From contig JAFYAI010000130.1 of the NCBI GenBank assembly GCA_017540815.1, positions 1-53,327 of the forward strand: DNA of 53,327 nt, given 5' to 3'. The notes under the pieces are model-generated. The model saw only the letters and a list, made by a program, of their open reading frames with translations, did not search any database and was not told the origin of the DNA. The translations under genes were made by a program, and so were the position numbers. This DNA comes from Spirochaetales bacterium. Its GTDB lineage: Bacteria > Spirochaetota > GWE2-31-10 > MWDO01. This document shows, one piece after another, positions 35,656 to 47,959 of the stretch (position 1 is its first letter; each line of letters opens with the position of its first letter).

Positions 35656-35739
35656 TGTACCGCCGATAAATCAGCGGTGATAATGATAGAGATTAAGACT
35701 AAAGATCGTTACTAAAGATTATTATTATAGGATGGAATC

Positions 35740-36243
35740 ATGAAAGAATATGATTTGTTGAAGATTTTCGACTCAATGCGAACAAATGACATTAGCGAAG
35801 TAATCATAAAAGATGCCGGACGGACTTATGAGATCCGCCGCGGAACTACAAAACAGGCTTTGGCAGCCCAGACTTATGCTGCATTGCCAGCGGCTGCTGC
35901 TCCGACAATTATCGCTGCTTCAGCTGCTCCGGCAGCAGATACTCCGGCTGCACCAAGTGCCGCTCCGGCTGCTGCTCCTACCGCTGAGACATCGTCCGAC
36001 AAATATTTCCCGGTCAAATCTCCGCTTGTAGGAACATTCTACGCATCGGCTAAACCGGACGCACCGGCTATCGTTGAGGTCGGCTCTAAAGTAACAAAAG
36101 GCATGACACTGTGTATCGTTGAAGCGATGAAGAACTTCAACGAAATACAAAGCGAGGTAGACGGTATTGTCCGAGAAGTATGCGTCAAGAATGGCGATAT
36201 CATCGATTTCGGCAAAGTCTTATTCAGAATCGAGACTAACTAA
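35740..36243 (+). CDS. accB: Biotin carboxyl carrier protein of acetyl-CoA carboxylase
   Basis: 167 aa. An N-terminal region (about 1-40), an Ala/Pro-rich mobile linker (about 45-88), then the biotinyl domain: VKSPLVGTFYAS and VEAMKNFNEIQSEV, whose Lys in EAMK is the biotin site. It carries biotin between the carboxylase and transferase subunits in fatty-acid synthesis. The ATG is preceded by AGGATGG. The stop is 12 bp before accC. The transferase genes (accA/accD or a decarboxylase alpha subunit) are not in the window. Confidence 0.95.
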   Translation: MKEYDLLKIFDSMRTNDISEVIIKDAGRTYEIRRGTTKQALAAQTYAALPAAAAPTIIAASAAPAADTPAAPSAAPAAAPTAETSSDKYFPVKSPLVGTFYASAKPDAPAIVEVGSKVTKGMTLCIVEAMKNFNEIQSEVDGIVREVCVKNGDIIDFGKVLFRIETN

Positions 36244-36255
36244 AAGAGGGTTGTC

Positions 36256-37611
36256 ATGATCAAGAAAGTTCTAATCGCTAACAGAGGAGAGATTGCTGTT
36301 CGCGTTATCCGTGCAGCTAAAGAGATGGGCATTAAGACTGTCGCTGTTTATTCGGAAGCGGACAAAGACTCACTGCATGTTCAACTCGCTGATCAGGCTG
36401 TATGTATCGGTCCTGCTCCGAGCAACAAGAGTTACCTTGTATATCAGAATCTCCTCGGTGCAGCCGAGGCAACCAATGCCGATGCAATTCATCCGGGATA
36501 CGGATTCTTATCCGAGAATGCTGACTTCGCTGATGCATGCAAAGCTCTGAATATAGAGTTTATCGGACCGAGCAGCGAAGCTATCCGTGCTATGGGTGAT
36601 AAAGCGACGGCCCGCAAGACAATGACTGCTGCAGGTGTCCCTATTACTCCTGGCAGTAAAGATATAATCAACACCGACGACGAGGCTATCGCTGCAGCGA
36701 AGACCATAGGATACCCTGTCATCATCAAGGCAAGTGCCGGCGGTGGCGGCAAGGGTATGCGTGTTGCCGAGAATGAAAGTCAGCTCCTTGACGCATTCCA
36801 TACAGCGTCGAGTGAAGCACTTGCTTCATTCAAAAACGGCGACGTGTATATGGAACACTATGTGCAGAATCCACGCCATATCGAAGTGCAGATACTCGGC
36901 GACAAGCATGGCAATGTTATACACCTCTTTGAGCGTGACTGTTCCATTCAGCGTCGTCACCAGAAACTGCTGGAGGAAGCTCCCTCGCCTGCTCTTGATG
37001 AAACAACGCGTAAAGCGATGGGAGAGGCCGCTATCAAAGCTGCAAAAGCTGTCGGCTATTACTCTGCAGGAACGATAGAGTTCCTGCTGGATAAGAACGG
37101 CAAGTTCTACTTCATGGAGATGAATACCCGCGTGCAGGTTGAGCATCCTGTTACCGAAACGATAACAGGCATCGATATTATCAAAGAGCAGCTCCGCATA
37201 GCAAGCGGTAAAAAACTGTCTTATACTCAGGATCATGTGCATCATCACGGTCATGCTATAGAGTGCCGTATCAATGCTGAGAATACAGAGATGAACTTCG
37301 CACCTTGCCCCGGCAAAGTCACCAAATATATCGCTCCGGGCGGATTCGGGGTGCGTATCGACTCGGCTATGTATCAGGATTATACGATACTGCCGTTCTA
37401 TGACAGTATGGTTGCCAAACTCATCGTGCATGGTAAAGACAGAACCGAAGCGATAGAGCGTATGAAGAGAGCATTAAGTGAATTTATTATCGAGGGTGTT
37501 GCCACAACTATCCCATTCCAACAGAAAGTCTTGGAACACAAGGCATTCATTGACGGAGAGTTCGATACATCATTCATCGAGACTTATTTCCCTAACTATC
37601 TGAAGAAATAA
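36256..37611 (+). CDS. accC: Biotin carboxylase subunit of acetyl-CoA carboxylase
   Basis: 451 aa. KKVLIANRGEIAVRVIRAAK at the start, the ATP-grasp glycine loop KASAGGGGKGMR (about residue 160), HIEVQILGD, the catalytic region EMNTRVQVEHPVTE (about 290) and INAENTEMNFAPCPG. It carboxylates biotin on AccB with ATP and bicarbonate. Full length for the family. AGAGGG precedes the ATG. Co-transcribed with accB and ended by the hairpin at 37646. Confidence 0.97.
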   Translation: MIKKVLIANRGEIAVRVIRAAKEMGIKTVAVYSEADKDSLHVQLADQAVCIGPAPSNKSYLVYQNLLGAAEATNADAIHPGYGFLSENADFADACKALNIEFIGPSSEAIRAMGDKATARKTMTAAGVPITPGSKDIINTDDEAIAAAKTIGYPVIIKASAGGGGKGMRVAENESQLLDAFHTASSEALASFKNGDVYMEHYVQNPRHIEVQILGDKHGNVIHLFERDCSIQRRHQKLLEEAPSPALDETTRKAMGEAAIKAAKAVGYYSAGTIEFLLDKNGKFYFMEMNTRVQVEHPVTETITGIDIIKEQLRIASGKKLSYTQDHVHHHGHAIECRINAENTEMNFAPCPGKVTKYIAPGGFGVRIDSAMYQDYTILPFYDSMVAKLIVHGKDRTEAIERMKRALSEFIIEGVATTIPFQQKVLEHKAFIDGEFDTSFIETYFPNYLKK

Positions 37612-37645
37612 ATTGTTTGTTTTAAAACTCCAATCTTAAAAAAAA

Positions 37646-37668
37646 GGCTGTTCCTGTTAGGAACAGCC
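37646..37668. terminator. Terminator between accC and the convergent acidic-protein gene
   Basis: GGCTGTTCCT/AGGAACAGCC, 10-bp stem, GTT loop, with nine A before it and six T after it, so it can work in both directions. Confidence 0.92.
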
Positions 37669-37727
37669 CATTTTTTATATTTTATTCACTCTGTACCACA
37701 TCTGCATAAGCAAATGTGTAAATTGGC

Positions 37728-39299
37728 TTATTTTTGGATAATCGCTGAGATACGCCCCTCATCTGCACCGGACTTACCAACGATAATCGTGTAATCATTC
37801 TTGCTCGGATCTCCAGGGAAGAATGTTTTATTAAGCGGTTTGAAACTTATGATCTCATAGTCATCAGCAGATATACCGATGGATTGGAGCAGCACAAGTG
37901 CTGCATCATCATTAAGAGTCACTGACTGCATATCGATAACTTCTGCCGGATCTTTGACATTCTGATTATCAGCAGCCCAATTCTGTAAATGATCTATAAT
38001 CTCCGAAGCAGGGAAGAGCATATTAAACTCCGCAATCCATACATCCTTCGCAAGCAATGCAGCAATAAACTCATACTCACCGCTTATCACCATCGAAACA
38101 AACCGATACAGATACCCCTGATCATCATTGGCAGACGCAGGCTCTGATGTCTGCTGAGACTCCATCCTGATCTCAGTGATGAGATATTTTCCGTCAGATT
38201 GGACTATCCTGAATAATATATTTTTATTATTCATCGGCATCAGGAATGTAAAATCCTGATCAAACAAAACACTGACAGTATAACTGCCGTCATCCTCATC
38301 ATTGATGAGTATATCAGTGTAATCAGGGATCTGCTCATTATGCTCTGCTGTCCAAGAAGCGATAGTATCCCGCAGCTCATCTTTCGTCATATTGAAAGCA
38401 CTTCTCTGCACTACAACCGAGTCCGCAATGTCTTTGACTGCTTTATCAGCATCTTTGGCATTAACTCCGTCTATGAAACCGCGGACCATCTGACTGAATA
38501 TGATAACAGTATCAGCATCACTCGTCTGTCCGGGGATCCACTCACCATCATCTGTTGCATCTTCATCTATATCATTGCTGATATTGTCTTCATCAGACGG
38601 AGGAGTCTGCTGATCTTCTTTTGCCGCCTGACCATCTCCATCATCTGTTGGTGACACCTCAGAATGCTGCTCTGACGGCTCACCGGACTCTTCTTCGTGC
38701 TTAGGTTCATCAGCTTTCTCTGTTACAGCATCATCAGTTTGATCGCTATCCTGCACAGACTCAGACTCTGCGTCTTCATTATCATTGTTATCTGCATCAT
38801 CACCAAGCAAGTCAAGCAGTTCATCATCAATGTCATCTTCAGCTGCATCACCATCGTCAGACAGATATTCACCATTTAGCAGACTTTCAATGTAATCATC
38901 ATCTATATCATCTGTTACATCGAAAGTCTCATCTTCATCCTCTTCTGTTTCCGTTACATCTGTCGGCTGTTCCTCTTCATCGCTTGTTTCATCGACAAAT
39001 ATCGAATTCCAATCTATCTCTATTGTTTTCTTAGGAACTTCCCATTCACCGCTGTAATACTTCACAACATCAGGCTCGATCTTAAGTGCTTCCCTGCGGT
39101 AACTGTTCGCTAATGCCTTGTTATTCAGTGCCTCATATTTCATCGATACTTCGTAATACGATATAGACAACAAGATCCTGTCTCGATCAGTCATGCTTTT
39201 GTAGTCTTTTTCTTCGATAGCAAAAACACTTCCCGCAACAGAGAAACACAGCGACAGCGTAATAAGAATTTTTTTGATAAGGTTATGCCTTTTTTTCAA
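37728..39299 (-). CDS. Exported protein with long acidic linker and NTF2-like C-terminal domain
   Basis: 523 aa from a TTG start (39299) with AGAGGTG five bases upstream; no ATG is available at the signal peptide. Signal about 1-27 (ending SVFA). A short helical TPR-like unit (about 30-75, RDRILLSISYYEVSMKYEAL) follows. Then comes an extremely acidic, low-complexity linker of roughly 150 residues (about 100-250; Asp, Glu, Ser, Thr). The last 260 residues have two repeats with an NTF2/SnoaL-like pattern (FSQMVRGFIDGVNAKDADKA and YRFVSMVISGEYEFIAALLA). Function unknown. It stands alone between two terminators. Secreted or periplasmic by inference. Confidence 0.8.
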   Translation of the reverse strand: MKKRHNLIKKILITLSLCFSVAGSVFAIEEKDYKSMTDRDRILLSISYYEVSMKYEALNNKALANSYRREALKIEPDVVKYYSGEWEVPKKTIEIDWNSIFVDETSDEEEQPTDVTETEEDEDETFDVTDDIDDDYIESLLNGEYLSDDGDAAEDDIDDELLDLLGDDADNNDNEDAESESVQDSDQTDDAVTEKADEPKHEEESGEPSEQHSEVSPTDDGDGQAAKEDQQTPPSDEDNISNDIDEDATDDGEWIPGQTSDADTVIIFSQMVRGFIDGVNAKDADKAVKDIADSVVVQRSAFNMTKDELRDTIASWTAEHNEQIPDYTDILINDEDDGSYTVSVLFDQDFTFLMPMNNKNILFRIVQSDGKYLITEIRMESQQTSEPASANDDQGYLYRFVSMVISGEYEFIAALLAKDVWIAEFNMLFPASEIIDHLQNWAADNQNVKDPAEVIDMQSVTLNDDAALVLLQSIGISADDYEIISFKPLNKTFFPGDPSKNDYTIIVGKSGADEGRISAIIQK

Positions 39300-39389
39300 T
39301 TAACACCTCTAGTTTGTTCTATATTCAGTATTATAATACTACATTTTATCAATATTAGCAAGCAAAATTGTATAATTTTAAAAATAATA

Positions 39390-39420
39390 AAAAAAACCGA
39401 TCTTAACGATCGGTTTTTTT
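39390..39420 (-). terminator. Terminator of the ribosomal protein/RNA polymerase operon
   Basis: ACCGATC/GATCGGT stem extended by A/T pairs (39390-39402 with 39408-39420), followed by a T-rich minus strand, 23 bp past the rpoC stop. Confidence 0.93.
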
Positions 39421-39442
39421 GCAAAAAATTATTGCTGTTTTT

Positions 39443-42400
39443 TTACTCGTCGTAGGAGCGTGAACTCATCTCCCGATTAGCTCGTTCTCGATCTTCTATA
39501 AGTTTATTCATCTTAATGTCAAGATCTTCCATATTCTCATCATATATCTTGATGTTTTTATATGCCTTAAGTCCTGTTCCGGCAGGGATCAAGTGACCGA
39601 TGATGACATTTTCCTTCAGACCGTTCAAGTGATCTGTCATACCCTTGATAGACGCATTCGTCAAGACCTTAGTCGTCTCCTGGAATGACGCAGCACTTAA
39701 GAATGAGTCGATAGCAAGAGAAGCCTTTGTCAAACCAAGCAGGATGGATCGTCCTACTGCCGGCTGACCACCTTCTTTGATAGTCTTGCGGTTCTCCTCA
39801 TAGAATGCAGCCTTATCTACCTGCTGGCCAATGATAAAGTGAGTATCACCGGAGTCCTGTATCTCAACTTTGCGCATCATCTGTCGGATAATGACACCGA
39901 TATGCTTATCGTTGATCTTAACATCCTGAGCTCGATATACAGCCTGGATCTCATCCATTAAGAACTTCTGCAGGACATTCTCACCCATGATAGCCAAGAC
40001 ATCATGCGGATTGATAGGACCTTCGGAGAGTTTCTCGCCTGCTCGGACCTTATCTCCATCACGAACAAGGATATATGAACCTGACGGTATCGTATGCTTA
40101 TACTCATTGCCGAAGTCATCCGTAACAATGAGGATCTCTTTACTCTTGATCTTACCCTTGAACTTAACAGTTCCTGATACTTTGGCAAGTACTGCACAAC
40201 TCTTAGGCTTGCGGGCCTCAAACAACTCTGCGACTCTCGGCAGACCACCTGTAATATCACTGGCTTTAACAGTCTGCTTAGGCATCTTAGCGATGATCTC
40301 ACCGGCTTTAACATTCTGTCCGTCCTTCACACTAAGTGAAGCACCGCCAGGCAGCAGATAACTGTCGATCTCCTGTCCGTCATTATCAACCAATACCAAT
40401 CTCGGCTGCAGCGTATCACTGCCTGTATCGGTTACGATGAATATAGACTCATTCGTAGCACCTGACTTATCCTCACGCAGTGTGAATCCGATCTTAAGAT
40501 CTACGAACTTAATCTTACCGTCTTTCTCACTGATTATAGGACTGATAAATGGGTCAAACTCGATAATCGGCTGGTTAGCCTCGACTGTCTGTCCAACATC
40601 AGCAAATAACTGTGATCCAGGTCCGATCTCTAACTCCTGCGAAGCGGTAGTAAGATACAGTTTGCCGTCTCGGATCTTAGCATATCCCAAGCTCTCCGCT
40701 GTAACGGCTTTACCGCTTGCATCTTTGTATATCTCTTTGCCGATAAAGACTTTAGCTCCTTCTTCAACAAGGAGTTCGCAGTTGGATATATCGTATTCAC
40801 TGATAACCTTACTGATATACAGATAACTCTTTCTGGTGAAGAGTTTGTTGCCATTAACAGGAACAAACTTTCCTTCAAAGTCATCAATCAGGACTTTATA
40901 CTCATACTTAATAGTATTATCCTGAGCAGAACCTTTATCGATACCACCTTCATGGAATGTACGCATTGTAAGCTGTGTACCTGGCTGACCGATAGACTGT
41001 GCAGCGATAATACCAACTGCCTCACCGCGATCTACAGTCTGGTTAGATGCAAGGTTGCGTCCGTAACACTTCACACACACACCGCGTTTGGTCTCACATG
41101 TAAGGACTGTTCTGACTTTAACAGTCTCGATATTAGCCGCCTCAATCTTATCGACAACATCTTCCGTGATCGCTTCATTAGCACCGACAATGACCTCACC
41201 CGTTATCGGATCTGTCACTTCTTCTACAGAGAATCGACCCAAGATACGGTCACGCAGAGACTCGATGACTTTATCACCATCTTTGATAGCTCCCATCTCG
41301 ATACCGTTGATCGTACCGCAGTCAACCTCATTTGTGATGACATCCTGAGCAACATCGACAAGTCGTCGTGTAAGATAACCGGCATCCGCAGTTCTAAGAG
41401 CTGTATCGGCAAGACCTTTACGAGCACCGTTAGTTGAGATATAGAACTCGATTACATTAAGACCTTCTTTAAAGTTAGACTTAATAGGCAGCTCAATCGT
41501 CTCACCACCAGGTTTCTGCATAAGACCTCGCATACCTGACAGCTGTCGCATCTGCGTAGCAGAACCTCGTGCACCTGAATCAGCCATCATATAGACAGGG
41601 TTGAATCCATCCCGGTCACTCTTATATGTTTCGTCAAGTGCCTCACCAAGTTCAGTCTGAGCTTTTCGCCAAACATCTGTTACTTTCTCATATCTTTCTT
41701 CCTTAGTAATAGTTCCTTCTTTGAACTGTCGATAATACTGATCAGCCTCAGCCTGAGCTTTATCAACGATCTCCTGCTTTCTCTCCGGAACTTTAATATC
41801 TTCAAGTCCGATAGTAGCACCGAATATCATCGCATATTTATAACCTGTGTCCTTAATAGCATCAAGCATTCTGACTGTCAATGCAGGACCTTTAGTCTTA
41901 TAAACTTCTGCAATGAGATTACCAATATCTTTGCTCTTAAGAGGCCGATTGATAAACTCGATACCATCCGGCATATTATCGTTGAGCAGGACTCGTCCCG
42001 GACTGGTCTCTACCCACTTGCCATCTATCATAACTTTGATAGCAGCCTGCAGATGAACAGCTCCAACCTGCGAAGCGATCATTACTTCATTGACATCTTT
42101 GAAGAACTTTCCCTCACCTTTAACGCCTTTCTTGATACGGGTCATATAATATATACCCAATACCATATCCTGCGAAGGTCCTACGATAGGTTTACCGTTG
42201 GCAGGGTCAAGCAGGTTTTTAGCAGACAGCATCAGCATCCAACATTCTGCCTGAGCTTCAAGTGACAGCGGCACATGAACAGCCATCTGGTCACCATCGA
42301 AGTCGGCATTGAAAGCCTTACATACCAACGGATGCAGTCTGATCGCTTTACCGTCTACAAGTACCGGCTCGAAAGCCTGAATACCGAGTCGGTGCAGCGT

Positions 42401-43648
42401 CGGTGCTCGGTTAAGCATAACAGGATGCTCTCGCACAACCTCTTCAAGAATGTGGAATACTTCCTGTGTCTCCTTCTCAACCATCTGCTTAGCACGCTTC
42501 ATATTGAAGACGATCTCTTTCTTCACAAGTTTGTGCATAACGAATGGCTTAAACAGCTCAAGTGCCATCTTAATAGGCAGACCGCACTGGTGCATCTTAA
42601 GATTAGGTCCGACAACGATAACGCTTCGACCTGAGTAGTCAACTCGTTTACCGAGCAGGTTCTGTCGGAATCGTCCCTGCTTACCTTTAAGCATATCTGA
42701 CAATGACTTCAATGCACGCTGAGATGCACCTTTTACAGCCTTACGCTTCTTAGTATTATCAAACAATGAATCAACTGCATCCTGCAGCATTCGCTTCTCA
42801 TTACGAATAATGAGGTCAGGAGCACCGATCTCAAGCAGTCTCTTAAGACGATTATTTCTATTAATAACACGGCGATACAGATCATTAAGATCAGATGTCG
42901 CAAATCTACCGCCGTCCAGCTGAACCATAGGACGCAGATCAGGCGGGATAACCGGTATAACGCTAAGCATCATCCACTCAGGGCGGTTATTGGACTGGAT
43001 ACAATCCTCCAAGATCTCAATACGCTTGAGCAGGCGTTTATCACTTTTTTTCTTAGCGTCTGTCATCTCGGCACGAAGAGTCTCAACCTCTTTCTGCAGA
43101 TCGATATTCTCCAACAGAGTGATGATAGCCTCAGCACCTGTCTGTGCTGTGAATCCGAGACCAAACTGCTCTTTCTTATCATTATACTCTTCTTCTGTCA
43201 AGATCTGTCGGTCTTTCAGGTCTGTGTCACCCGGATCGATAACGATATACTTCTCGAAGTAGATAATCGACTTTAAAGCATTCATAGGAATGTTTACAAG
43301 CAGACCGATTCGTGACGGAACAGATCGGTAGAACCAAATATGAGCTACAGGACTTGCCAACTCGATATGACCTGTTCTCTCACGGCGAACACGGAAACTC
43401 GTTACTTCGACACCGCACTTATCACAGATAACACCTTTGAATCTCTGCGACTTGAATTTACCGCAGGAACACTCATATTCTTTTGTAGTTCCAAAAATTC
43501 GCTCACAGAACAAGCCTTCTTTCTCCGGACGCAGTGTTCTATAATTGATAGTCTCAGGTTTCTTTACTTCACCATAAGACATCGCTCTGATCGTTTCCGG
43601 AGAAGAAATCTGGACTTGGATAGAATCAAAATCAGTAATATCTCTCAT
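39443..43648 (-). CDS. rpoC: DNA-directed RNA polymerase subunit beta'
   Basis: 1401 aa. N-terminal zinc ribbon [20 protein letters not shown], the catalytic magnesium site [15 protein letters not shown] (about residue 455), the bridge/trigger-loop region including [21 protein letters not shown], and the second zinc site [13 protein letters not shown]. It makes the active centre with RpoB. TAGGAG precedes the ATG, which lies 31 bp after the rpoB stop. Transcription ends right after it; rpsL, which follows rpoC in some treponemes, is not here. Confidence 0.99.
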   Translation of the reverse strand: MRDITDFDSIQVQISSPETIRAMSYGEVKKPETINYRTLRPEKEGLFCERIFGTTKEYECSCGKFKSQRFKGVICDKCGVEVTSFRVRRERTGHIELASPVAHIWFYRSVPSRIGLLVNIPMNALKSIIYFEKYIVIDPGDTDLKDRQILTEEEYNDKKEQFGLGFTAQTGAEAIITLLENIDLQKEVETLRAEMTDAKKKSDKRLLKRIEILEDCIQSNNRPEWMMLSVIPVIPPDLRPMVQLDGGRFATSDLNDLYRRVINRNNRLKRLLEIGAPDLIIRNEKRMLQDAVDSLFDNTKKRKAVKGASQRALKSLSDMLKGKQGRFRQNLLGKRVDYSGRSVIVVGPNLKMHQCGLPIKMALELFKPFVMHKLVKKEIVFNMKRAKQMVEKETQEVFHILEEVVREHPVMLNRAPTLHRLGIQAFEPVLVDGKAIRLHPLVCKAFNADFDGDQMAVHVPLSLEAQAECWMLMLSAKNLLDPANGKPIVGPSQDMVLGIYYMTRIKKGVKGEGKFFKDVNEVMIASQVGAVHLQAAIKVMIDGKWVETSPGRVLLNDNMPDGIEFINRPLKSKDIGNLIAEVYKTKGPALTVRMLDAIKDTGYKYAMIFGATIGLEDIKVPERKQEIVDKAQAEADQYYRQFKEGTITKEERYEKVTDVWRKAQTELGEALDETYKSDRDGFNPVYMMADSGARGSATQMRQLSGMRGLMQKPGGETIELPIKSNFKEGLNVIEFYISTNGARKGLADTALRTADAGYLTRRLVDVAQDVITNEVDCGTINGIEMGAIKDGDKVIESLRDRILGRFSVEEVTDPITGEVIVGANEAITEDVVDKIEAANIETVKVRTVLTCETKRGVCVKCYGRNLASNQTVDRGEAVGIIAAQSIGQPGTQLTMRTFHEGGIDKGSAQDNTIKYEYKVLIDDFEGKFVPVNGNKLFTRKSYLYISKVISEYDISNCELLVEEGAKVFIGKEIYKDASGKAVTAESLGYAKIRDGKLYLTTASQELEIGPGSQLFADVGQTVEANQPIIEFDPFISPIISEKDGKIKFVDLKIGFTLREDKSGATNESIFIVTDTGSDTLQPRLVLVDNDGQEIDSYLLPGGASLSVKDGQNVKAGEIIAKMPKQTVKASDITGGLPRVAELFEARKPKSCAVLAKVSGTVKFKGKIKSKEILIVTDDFGNEYKHTIPSGSYILVRDGDKVRAGEKLSEGPINPHDVLAIMGENVLQKFLMDEIQAVYRAQDVKINDKHIGVIIRQMMRKVEIQDSGDTHFIIGQQVDKAAFYEENRKTIKEGGQPAVGRSILLGLTKASLAIDSFLSAASFQETTKVLTNASIKGMTDHLNGLKENVIIGHLIPAGTGLKAYKNIKIYDENMEDLDIKMNKLIEDRERANREMSSRSYDE

Positions 43649-43679
43649 AATATCTCCTAATTAACTTTTTTATTCCGCA

Positions 43680-46600
43680 TTAAAACTTATCAACAGAACT
43701 GTTCATCAGTGCCTGCTCTTTTTCTGTGAGCGGAACGCGTTTGCCTCTCGAATCGTATATCTTCATATCAAGAGCAAGACCTCTCAACTCCTGTACCAAA
43801 ACGCTGAATGACTCAGGGATACCCGGAGCACTGGAGAACTCACCTTTGACGATGTTATCATACATCTTGACACGACCGTTCATATCATCGGACTTGACAG
43901 TCATCAACTCCTGCAGAGTATGAGCTGCACCATAAGAATACAGAGCCCAAACCTCCATCTCTCCGAGTCGCTGACCACCGAACTGTGCTTTACCACCGAG
44001 CGGCTGCTGTGTTACCAATGAATAAGGTCCTGTAGATCGGGCATGCATCTTATCATCAACCAAGTGAGCAAGTTTAAGCATATAAGTAACACCGACTGTA
44101 ACAGGATTAACAAACTTCTCACCTGTTCGTCCATCATACAACTCAACTTTGGAGTTCTCAGGCAGACCTGCGATCTTAAGCTGCTCGGAGATCTGCTCTG
44201 CCGTTGCCGACTCGAACACACACGAAGCGAATTTCACACCCAATGCTTTAGCAGCCCAACCGAGCTGTGCTTCCATAATCTGTCCGATATTCATTCGTGA
44301 AGGAACACCCAACGGATTGAGGACTATATCTACCGGTGTACCGTCAGCCAGATAAGGCATATCTTCAACAGGCAATATAATGGATACAACACCTTTATTA
44401 CCGTGTCGTCCGGCCATCTTATCGCCGACTTTGATCTTTCGCTTATTAGCGACATATACCTTGATAACTTCTTCTACACCGGGACTAAGCTCTTCACCGA
44501 AATCCCGACGCTGTCGGAGAACCTCAATAACTGTTCCTTCGACACCGTGAGGCAGTTTAAGTGATGTTTCTTTGACATCTTTAGCTTTCTCACCGAAGAT
44601 AGAATGGAGCAGACGATATTCAGCTGTTGTCTCCACATCCGACTTAGGTGTTACTTTACCTACGAGGATGTCATTCTCCTTAACTTTGCTTCCGATACGG
44701 ATAATGCCATCTTCATCCAAGTTGCGCAGCTGAGCCTCTGACATATTCGGTATATCGCGTGTGATCTTCTCCGGTCCGAGTTTTGTCTCTCTGACTTCCA
44801 CCTGGAATTCTTTAATATGTACAGAAGTAAACACATCTTCTTTAACAACACGCTCACTGAGAATGATAGCATCCTCATAGTTGTAACCGTTCCAAGGCAT
44901 ATATGCTACCAAAACATTCTTACCGAGAGCCAACTCACCATTATCACAGGCAGGTCCGTCAGCAACTACCTCACCGGCTGCAACATGCTGACCTTTCTTT
45001 ACGATAGGACGCTGATTAAAGCATGTATCCTGGTTAGTTCGCTTGTTTTTGAGCAACGGATATTTATCTACGATCTCAGGATTCTCATCACGGCGAACAT
45101 GCACCTCAAGTGCCGTTACATAATCAACTGTTCCTGCGAACTTACTGATAACACATACACCTGAGTCATACGCGGCAACCTCTTCCATACCAGTTCCAAC
45201 ATACGGTGCCTGCGGTATCAGCAGAGGCACAGCCTGACGCTGCATGTTAGATCCCATCAACGCTCGGTTAGCATCATCATGCTCCAAGAATGGGATAAGA
45301 GAAGTAGATGTAGATATAATCTGACGAGGAGACCAGTCCATATAGTCGATCTCTTTGGCATCCTTAGTTGTATAGTCACCCTGCTTCATTACAGAGATCT
45401 GTTTCTCGATAAAGTTGCCATTCTCATCTACAGGAGAACTTGCCTGTGCAATGAAATGCTTATCTTCATCCATAGCAGACAGATACTCCATTTGGTTAGT
45501 CACTTTACCGTCTATAACTTTCTTATAAGGTGTCTCCAAGAAACCGAAGTCATTAATCTTCGCAAAGTTACACAGAGATACGATAAGACCGATATTAGGA
45601 CCTTCAGGAGTCTCGATAGGACACATTTTACCATAGTGAGAGTAGTGAACATCTCGAACCTCGAATCCGGCTCTGTCTCGCGACAAACCACCCGGACCCA
45701 ACGCATTAAGTCGTCTCTTGTGTGTCAGCTCTGCAAGAGGATTGACCTGATCCATAAACTGAGACAACTGTGATGAACCGAAGAATTCATTAATAGTAGA
45801 AGTAATCGGTTTAACACTGATAATATCAGACGGCTTCATCGTCTCAACATCTTTAAGTGACATTCGCTCTTTGGCAATGCGTTCAACACGCTGGAACGCA
45901 ACTTTGAGCTGCTGCTGCATTAACTCACCTACAGATCGAATACGTCGATTGGACAGGTGATCAATATCATCGACATGACCGGCTTCTGTATATACCATAA
46001 TCAAATATCGAATAGACTCGATAATATCTTCATCAGTCAGAGCATTAGTCTGTGCATCAATATCAAATTTTTTATTGAGCTTATATCGTCCTACACCGCC
46101 GAGATCATATCTCTTATCCGAATAATACATCGTCCTGATCTCTTTCTCGGCATTCTCAACCGTAGTAGGCTCACCCTGTCGAATGATAGTATAGATCTTG
46201 TTGATCGCATCAAATTTCGACGGCTCATCCTTATACGGATCATCTTTGGACGGTATAACCTCTTCTTTCTCAAAACAGTTAATAATGATCCTGTTATTCT
46301 TGGCAGCAGTCAATTTCTCACCGTCATCATCATCCAGTTTAAGTTTGACAATGGTCTCACTGATAACCGGGATCTCTTTGATATTTGCCTGAACAAGTTT
46401 ATCTATATCGATGTTAGACAATCGTGTTCCTGCCTGAACGAGTTTCTCGCCCGGCACAGTAGGATCATCAGACACGGCATATATATCCTTCGACAGGATC
46501 TCTCCTGCAGCAGCGTCCTGCTCTTCCGAAGACTCAATTCGTATCGTTTTGTCATTATAGAAGAGGCTGATGATCTTCTCACGAGTGTCATATCCAAGCA

Positions 46601-47237
46601 CTCGCAGGAATGTAGTAACAAGTATCTTTCGCTTCCTGTCAATGCGGACATAGACAAGGTTTTTCTTCTCATCTATCTCGAACTCAAGCCATGAACCGCG
46701 ATACGGAATGATACGGCAGTTCAAAACTTTAGTCTTATCGTCGAAACTGTAAACAACACCCGGAGATCGGTGTATCTGACTAACGACAACTCGTTCAGCA
46801 CCATTAATAATAAAAGTGCCTCTCTCTGTCATAAGAGGGAATTCTCCAAGATAGATCGGTTTTCTTCTGATTTTACCCGAGTTGTCATTGGTCTTCATAT
46901 CAATGACCGCTTTCACGGGAATAGTATACGACTGACCTTTCTGTTTAGATGTGAATTCATCATATTTAATGTCATCTTCACCCAAAACATACTCGACATA
47001 TTCCAAAGAAACGGTTTCGTCATTGCTTTTTATCGGGAATATCTCTCTAAAGAGAGCTTCCAATCCCTGATTTTTCAGTTCCTCACCGTTTTGTTTTGCT
47101 TTTCTTTGTAAGAACCATTCATAGCTCGACAGCTGATTCTCGATTAAGTTAGGCATATCCTCGACTTCAAGGCGCTTTGCCGAACCAATCAGCACACGAG
47201 AGTTTTTTAGGCTTCTTTTAGGTCTTTCGACTATCAT
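43680..47237 (-). CDS. rpoB: DNA-directed RNA polymerase subunit beta
   Basis: 1185 aa. The rifampicin region reads [20 protein letters not shown] then [21 protein letters not shown]: the residue matching E. coli Ser531 is Asn (codon at 45705-45707). Spirochaetes with this residue are naturally rifampicin-resistant. [13 protein letters not shown] and [20 protein letters not shown] are the other classical motifs. AGGAGG lies five bases before the ATG. A hairpin in the 241-bp gap after rplL may set its level relative to the ribosomal proteins. Confidence 0.99.
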   Translation of the reverse strand: MIVERPKRSLKNSRVLIGSAKRLEVEDMPNLIENQLSSYEWFLQRKAKQNGEELKNQGLEALFREIFPIKSNDETVSLEYVEYVLGEDDIKYDEFTSKQKGQSYTIPVKAVIDMKTNDNSGKIRRKPIYLGEFPLMTERGTFIINGAERVVVSQIHRSPGVVYSFDDKTKVLNCRIIPYRGSWLEFEIDEKKNLVYVRIDRKRKILVTTFLRVLGYDTREKIISLFYNDKTIRIESSEEQDAAAGEILSKDIYAVSDDPTVPGEKLVQAGTRLSNIDIDKLVQANIKEIPVISETIVKLKLDDDDGEKLTAAKNNRIIINCFEKEEVIPSKDDPYKDEPSKFDAINKIYTIIRQGEPTTVENAEKEIRTMYYSDKRYDLGGVGRYKLNKKFDIDAQTNALTDEDIIESIRYLIMVYTEAGHVDDIDHLSNRRIRSVGELMQQQLKVAFQRVERIAKERMSLKDVETMKPSDIISVKPITSTINEFFGSSQLSQFMDQVNPLAELTHKRRLNALGPGGLSRDRAGFEVRDVHYSHYGKMCPIETPEGPNIGLIVSLCNFAKINDFGFLETPYKKVIDGKVTNQMEYLSAMDEDKHFIAQASSPVDENGNFIEKQISVMKQGDYTTKDAKEIDYMDWSPRQIISTSTSLIPFLEHDDANRALMGSNMQRQAVPLLIPQAPYVGTGMEEVAAYDSGVCVISKFAGTVDYVTALEVHVRRDENPEIVDKYPLLKNKRTNQDTCFNQRPIVKKGQHVAAGEVVADGPACDNGELALGKNVLVAYMPWNGYNYEDAIILSERVVKEDVFTSVHIKEFQVEVRETKLGPEKITRDIPNMSEAQLRNLDEDGIIRIGSKVKENDILVGKVTPKSDVETTAEYRLLHSIFGEKAKDVKETSLKLPHGVEGTVIEVLRQRRDFGEELSPGVEEVIKVYVANKRKIKVGDKMAGRHGNKGVVSIILPVEDMPYLADGTPVDIVLNPLGVPSRMNIGQIMEAQLGWAAKALGVKFASCVFESATAEQISEQLKIAGLPENSKVELYDGRTGEKFVNPVTVGVTYMLKLAHLVDDKMHARSTGPYSLVTQQPLGGKAQFGGQRLGEMEVWALYSYGAAHTLQELMTVKSDDMNGRVKMYDNIVKGEFSSAPGIPESFSVLVQELRGLALDMKIYDSRGKRVPLTEKEQALMNSSVDKF

Positions 47238-47429
47238 CCGTCCCTCCTGTCATACCAAAACAACCCACCCTTACGGCAGGATACATTAATAAAATAAAGA
47301 AACTTTAAAAATATACTTATATAGAAGTGTGTCTCAGAATAATTATTCATCTCGCAGTTGTGTTAGTATACTAAATTATATTTATTGACTAGTCTTTTTT
47401 TTACTTTTAACTTTTCTTTTAAAATATGA

Positions 47430-47462
47430 AAATTCATCGGTTCACCAAGAACCGATGAATTT
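47430..47462 (-). terminator. Hairpin between rplL and rpoB, likely partial terminator (attenuator)
   Basis: 14-bp perfect stem (47430-47443 with 47449-47462), core CATCGGTTC/GAACCGATG, 16 bp past the rplL stop. The bases after it on the minus strand are AT-rich with broken T runs. Partial termination between rplL and rpoB is known in other bacteria; here it is inferred from position. Confidence 0.7.
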
Positions 47463-47478
47463 ATCATAAGTGAAATGG

Positions 47479-47868
47479 TTATTTCAATTCTACTTTAGCA
47501 CCTGCAGCTGTCAGTTTAGCTTTGATGTCTTCAGCATCTTTCTTAGAAACGCCTTCTTTCAAAACTTTGTTGCCTGCATCGCACATATCTTTAGCTTCTT
47601 TCAAGCCAAGACCTGTGATAGCTCGAACTTCCTTAATAACTGCAATCTTGTTAGCACCTGCATCAACGAGAACAACTGTGAACTCATCTTTCTCCTCAGC
47701 AGCAGGAGCAGCTTCACCACCTGCAGCAGCAGGAGCAGCTACACCAGCAACAGCTACAGGAGCTGCACTAACACCAAATTTTTCTTCCATTGCCTTTACT
47801 AACTCTGAAAGCTCAAGAACAGTCAGGTTGCTAACTGCCTCTAAAATCTCATCTTTTGAAATTGCCAT
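47479..47868 (-). CDS. rplL: 50S ribosomal protein L7/L12
   Basis: 129 aa. N-terminal dimerisation helices ([20 protein letters not shown]), an Ala-rich hinge (about 40-58), then the C-terminal factor-binding domain with [20 protein letters not shown] and [12 protein letters not shown]. The stalk protein that recruits elongation factors. Strong AGGAAG site. Follows rplJ after a 91-bp gap that contains a small CAGCAATG/CATTGCTG hairpin. Confidence 0.98.
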   Translation of the reverse strand: MAISKDEILEAVSNLTVLELSELVKAMEEKFGVSAAPVAVAGVAAPAAAGGEAAPAAEEKDEFTVVLVDAGANKIAVIKEVRAITGLGLKEAKDMCDAGNKVLKEGVSKKDAEDIKAKLTAAGAKVELK

Positions 47869-47959
47869 ATTTTCTTCCTCACATACATGTGAAAATTTAA
47901 TTTATTACATCAGCAATGCATAGCAACGCTAGGAAGACATTGCTGCTTTTAACTTTATT

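Noticed and set aside
47522..47923. Ala-rich plus-strand ORF opposite rplL
   Set aside because: Shadow frame of the Ala-rich hinge of L7/L12; no ribosome-binding site and no independent support.
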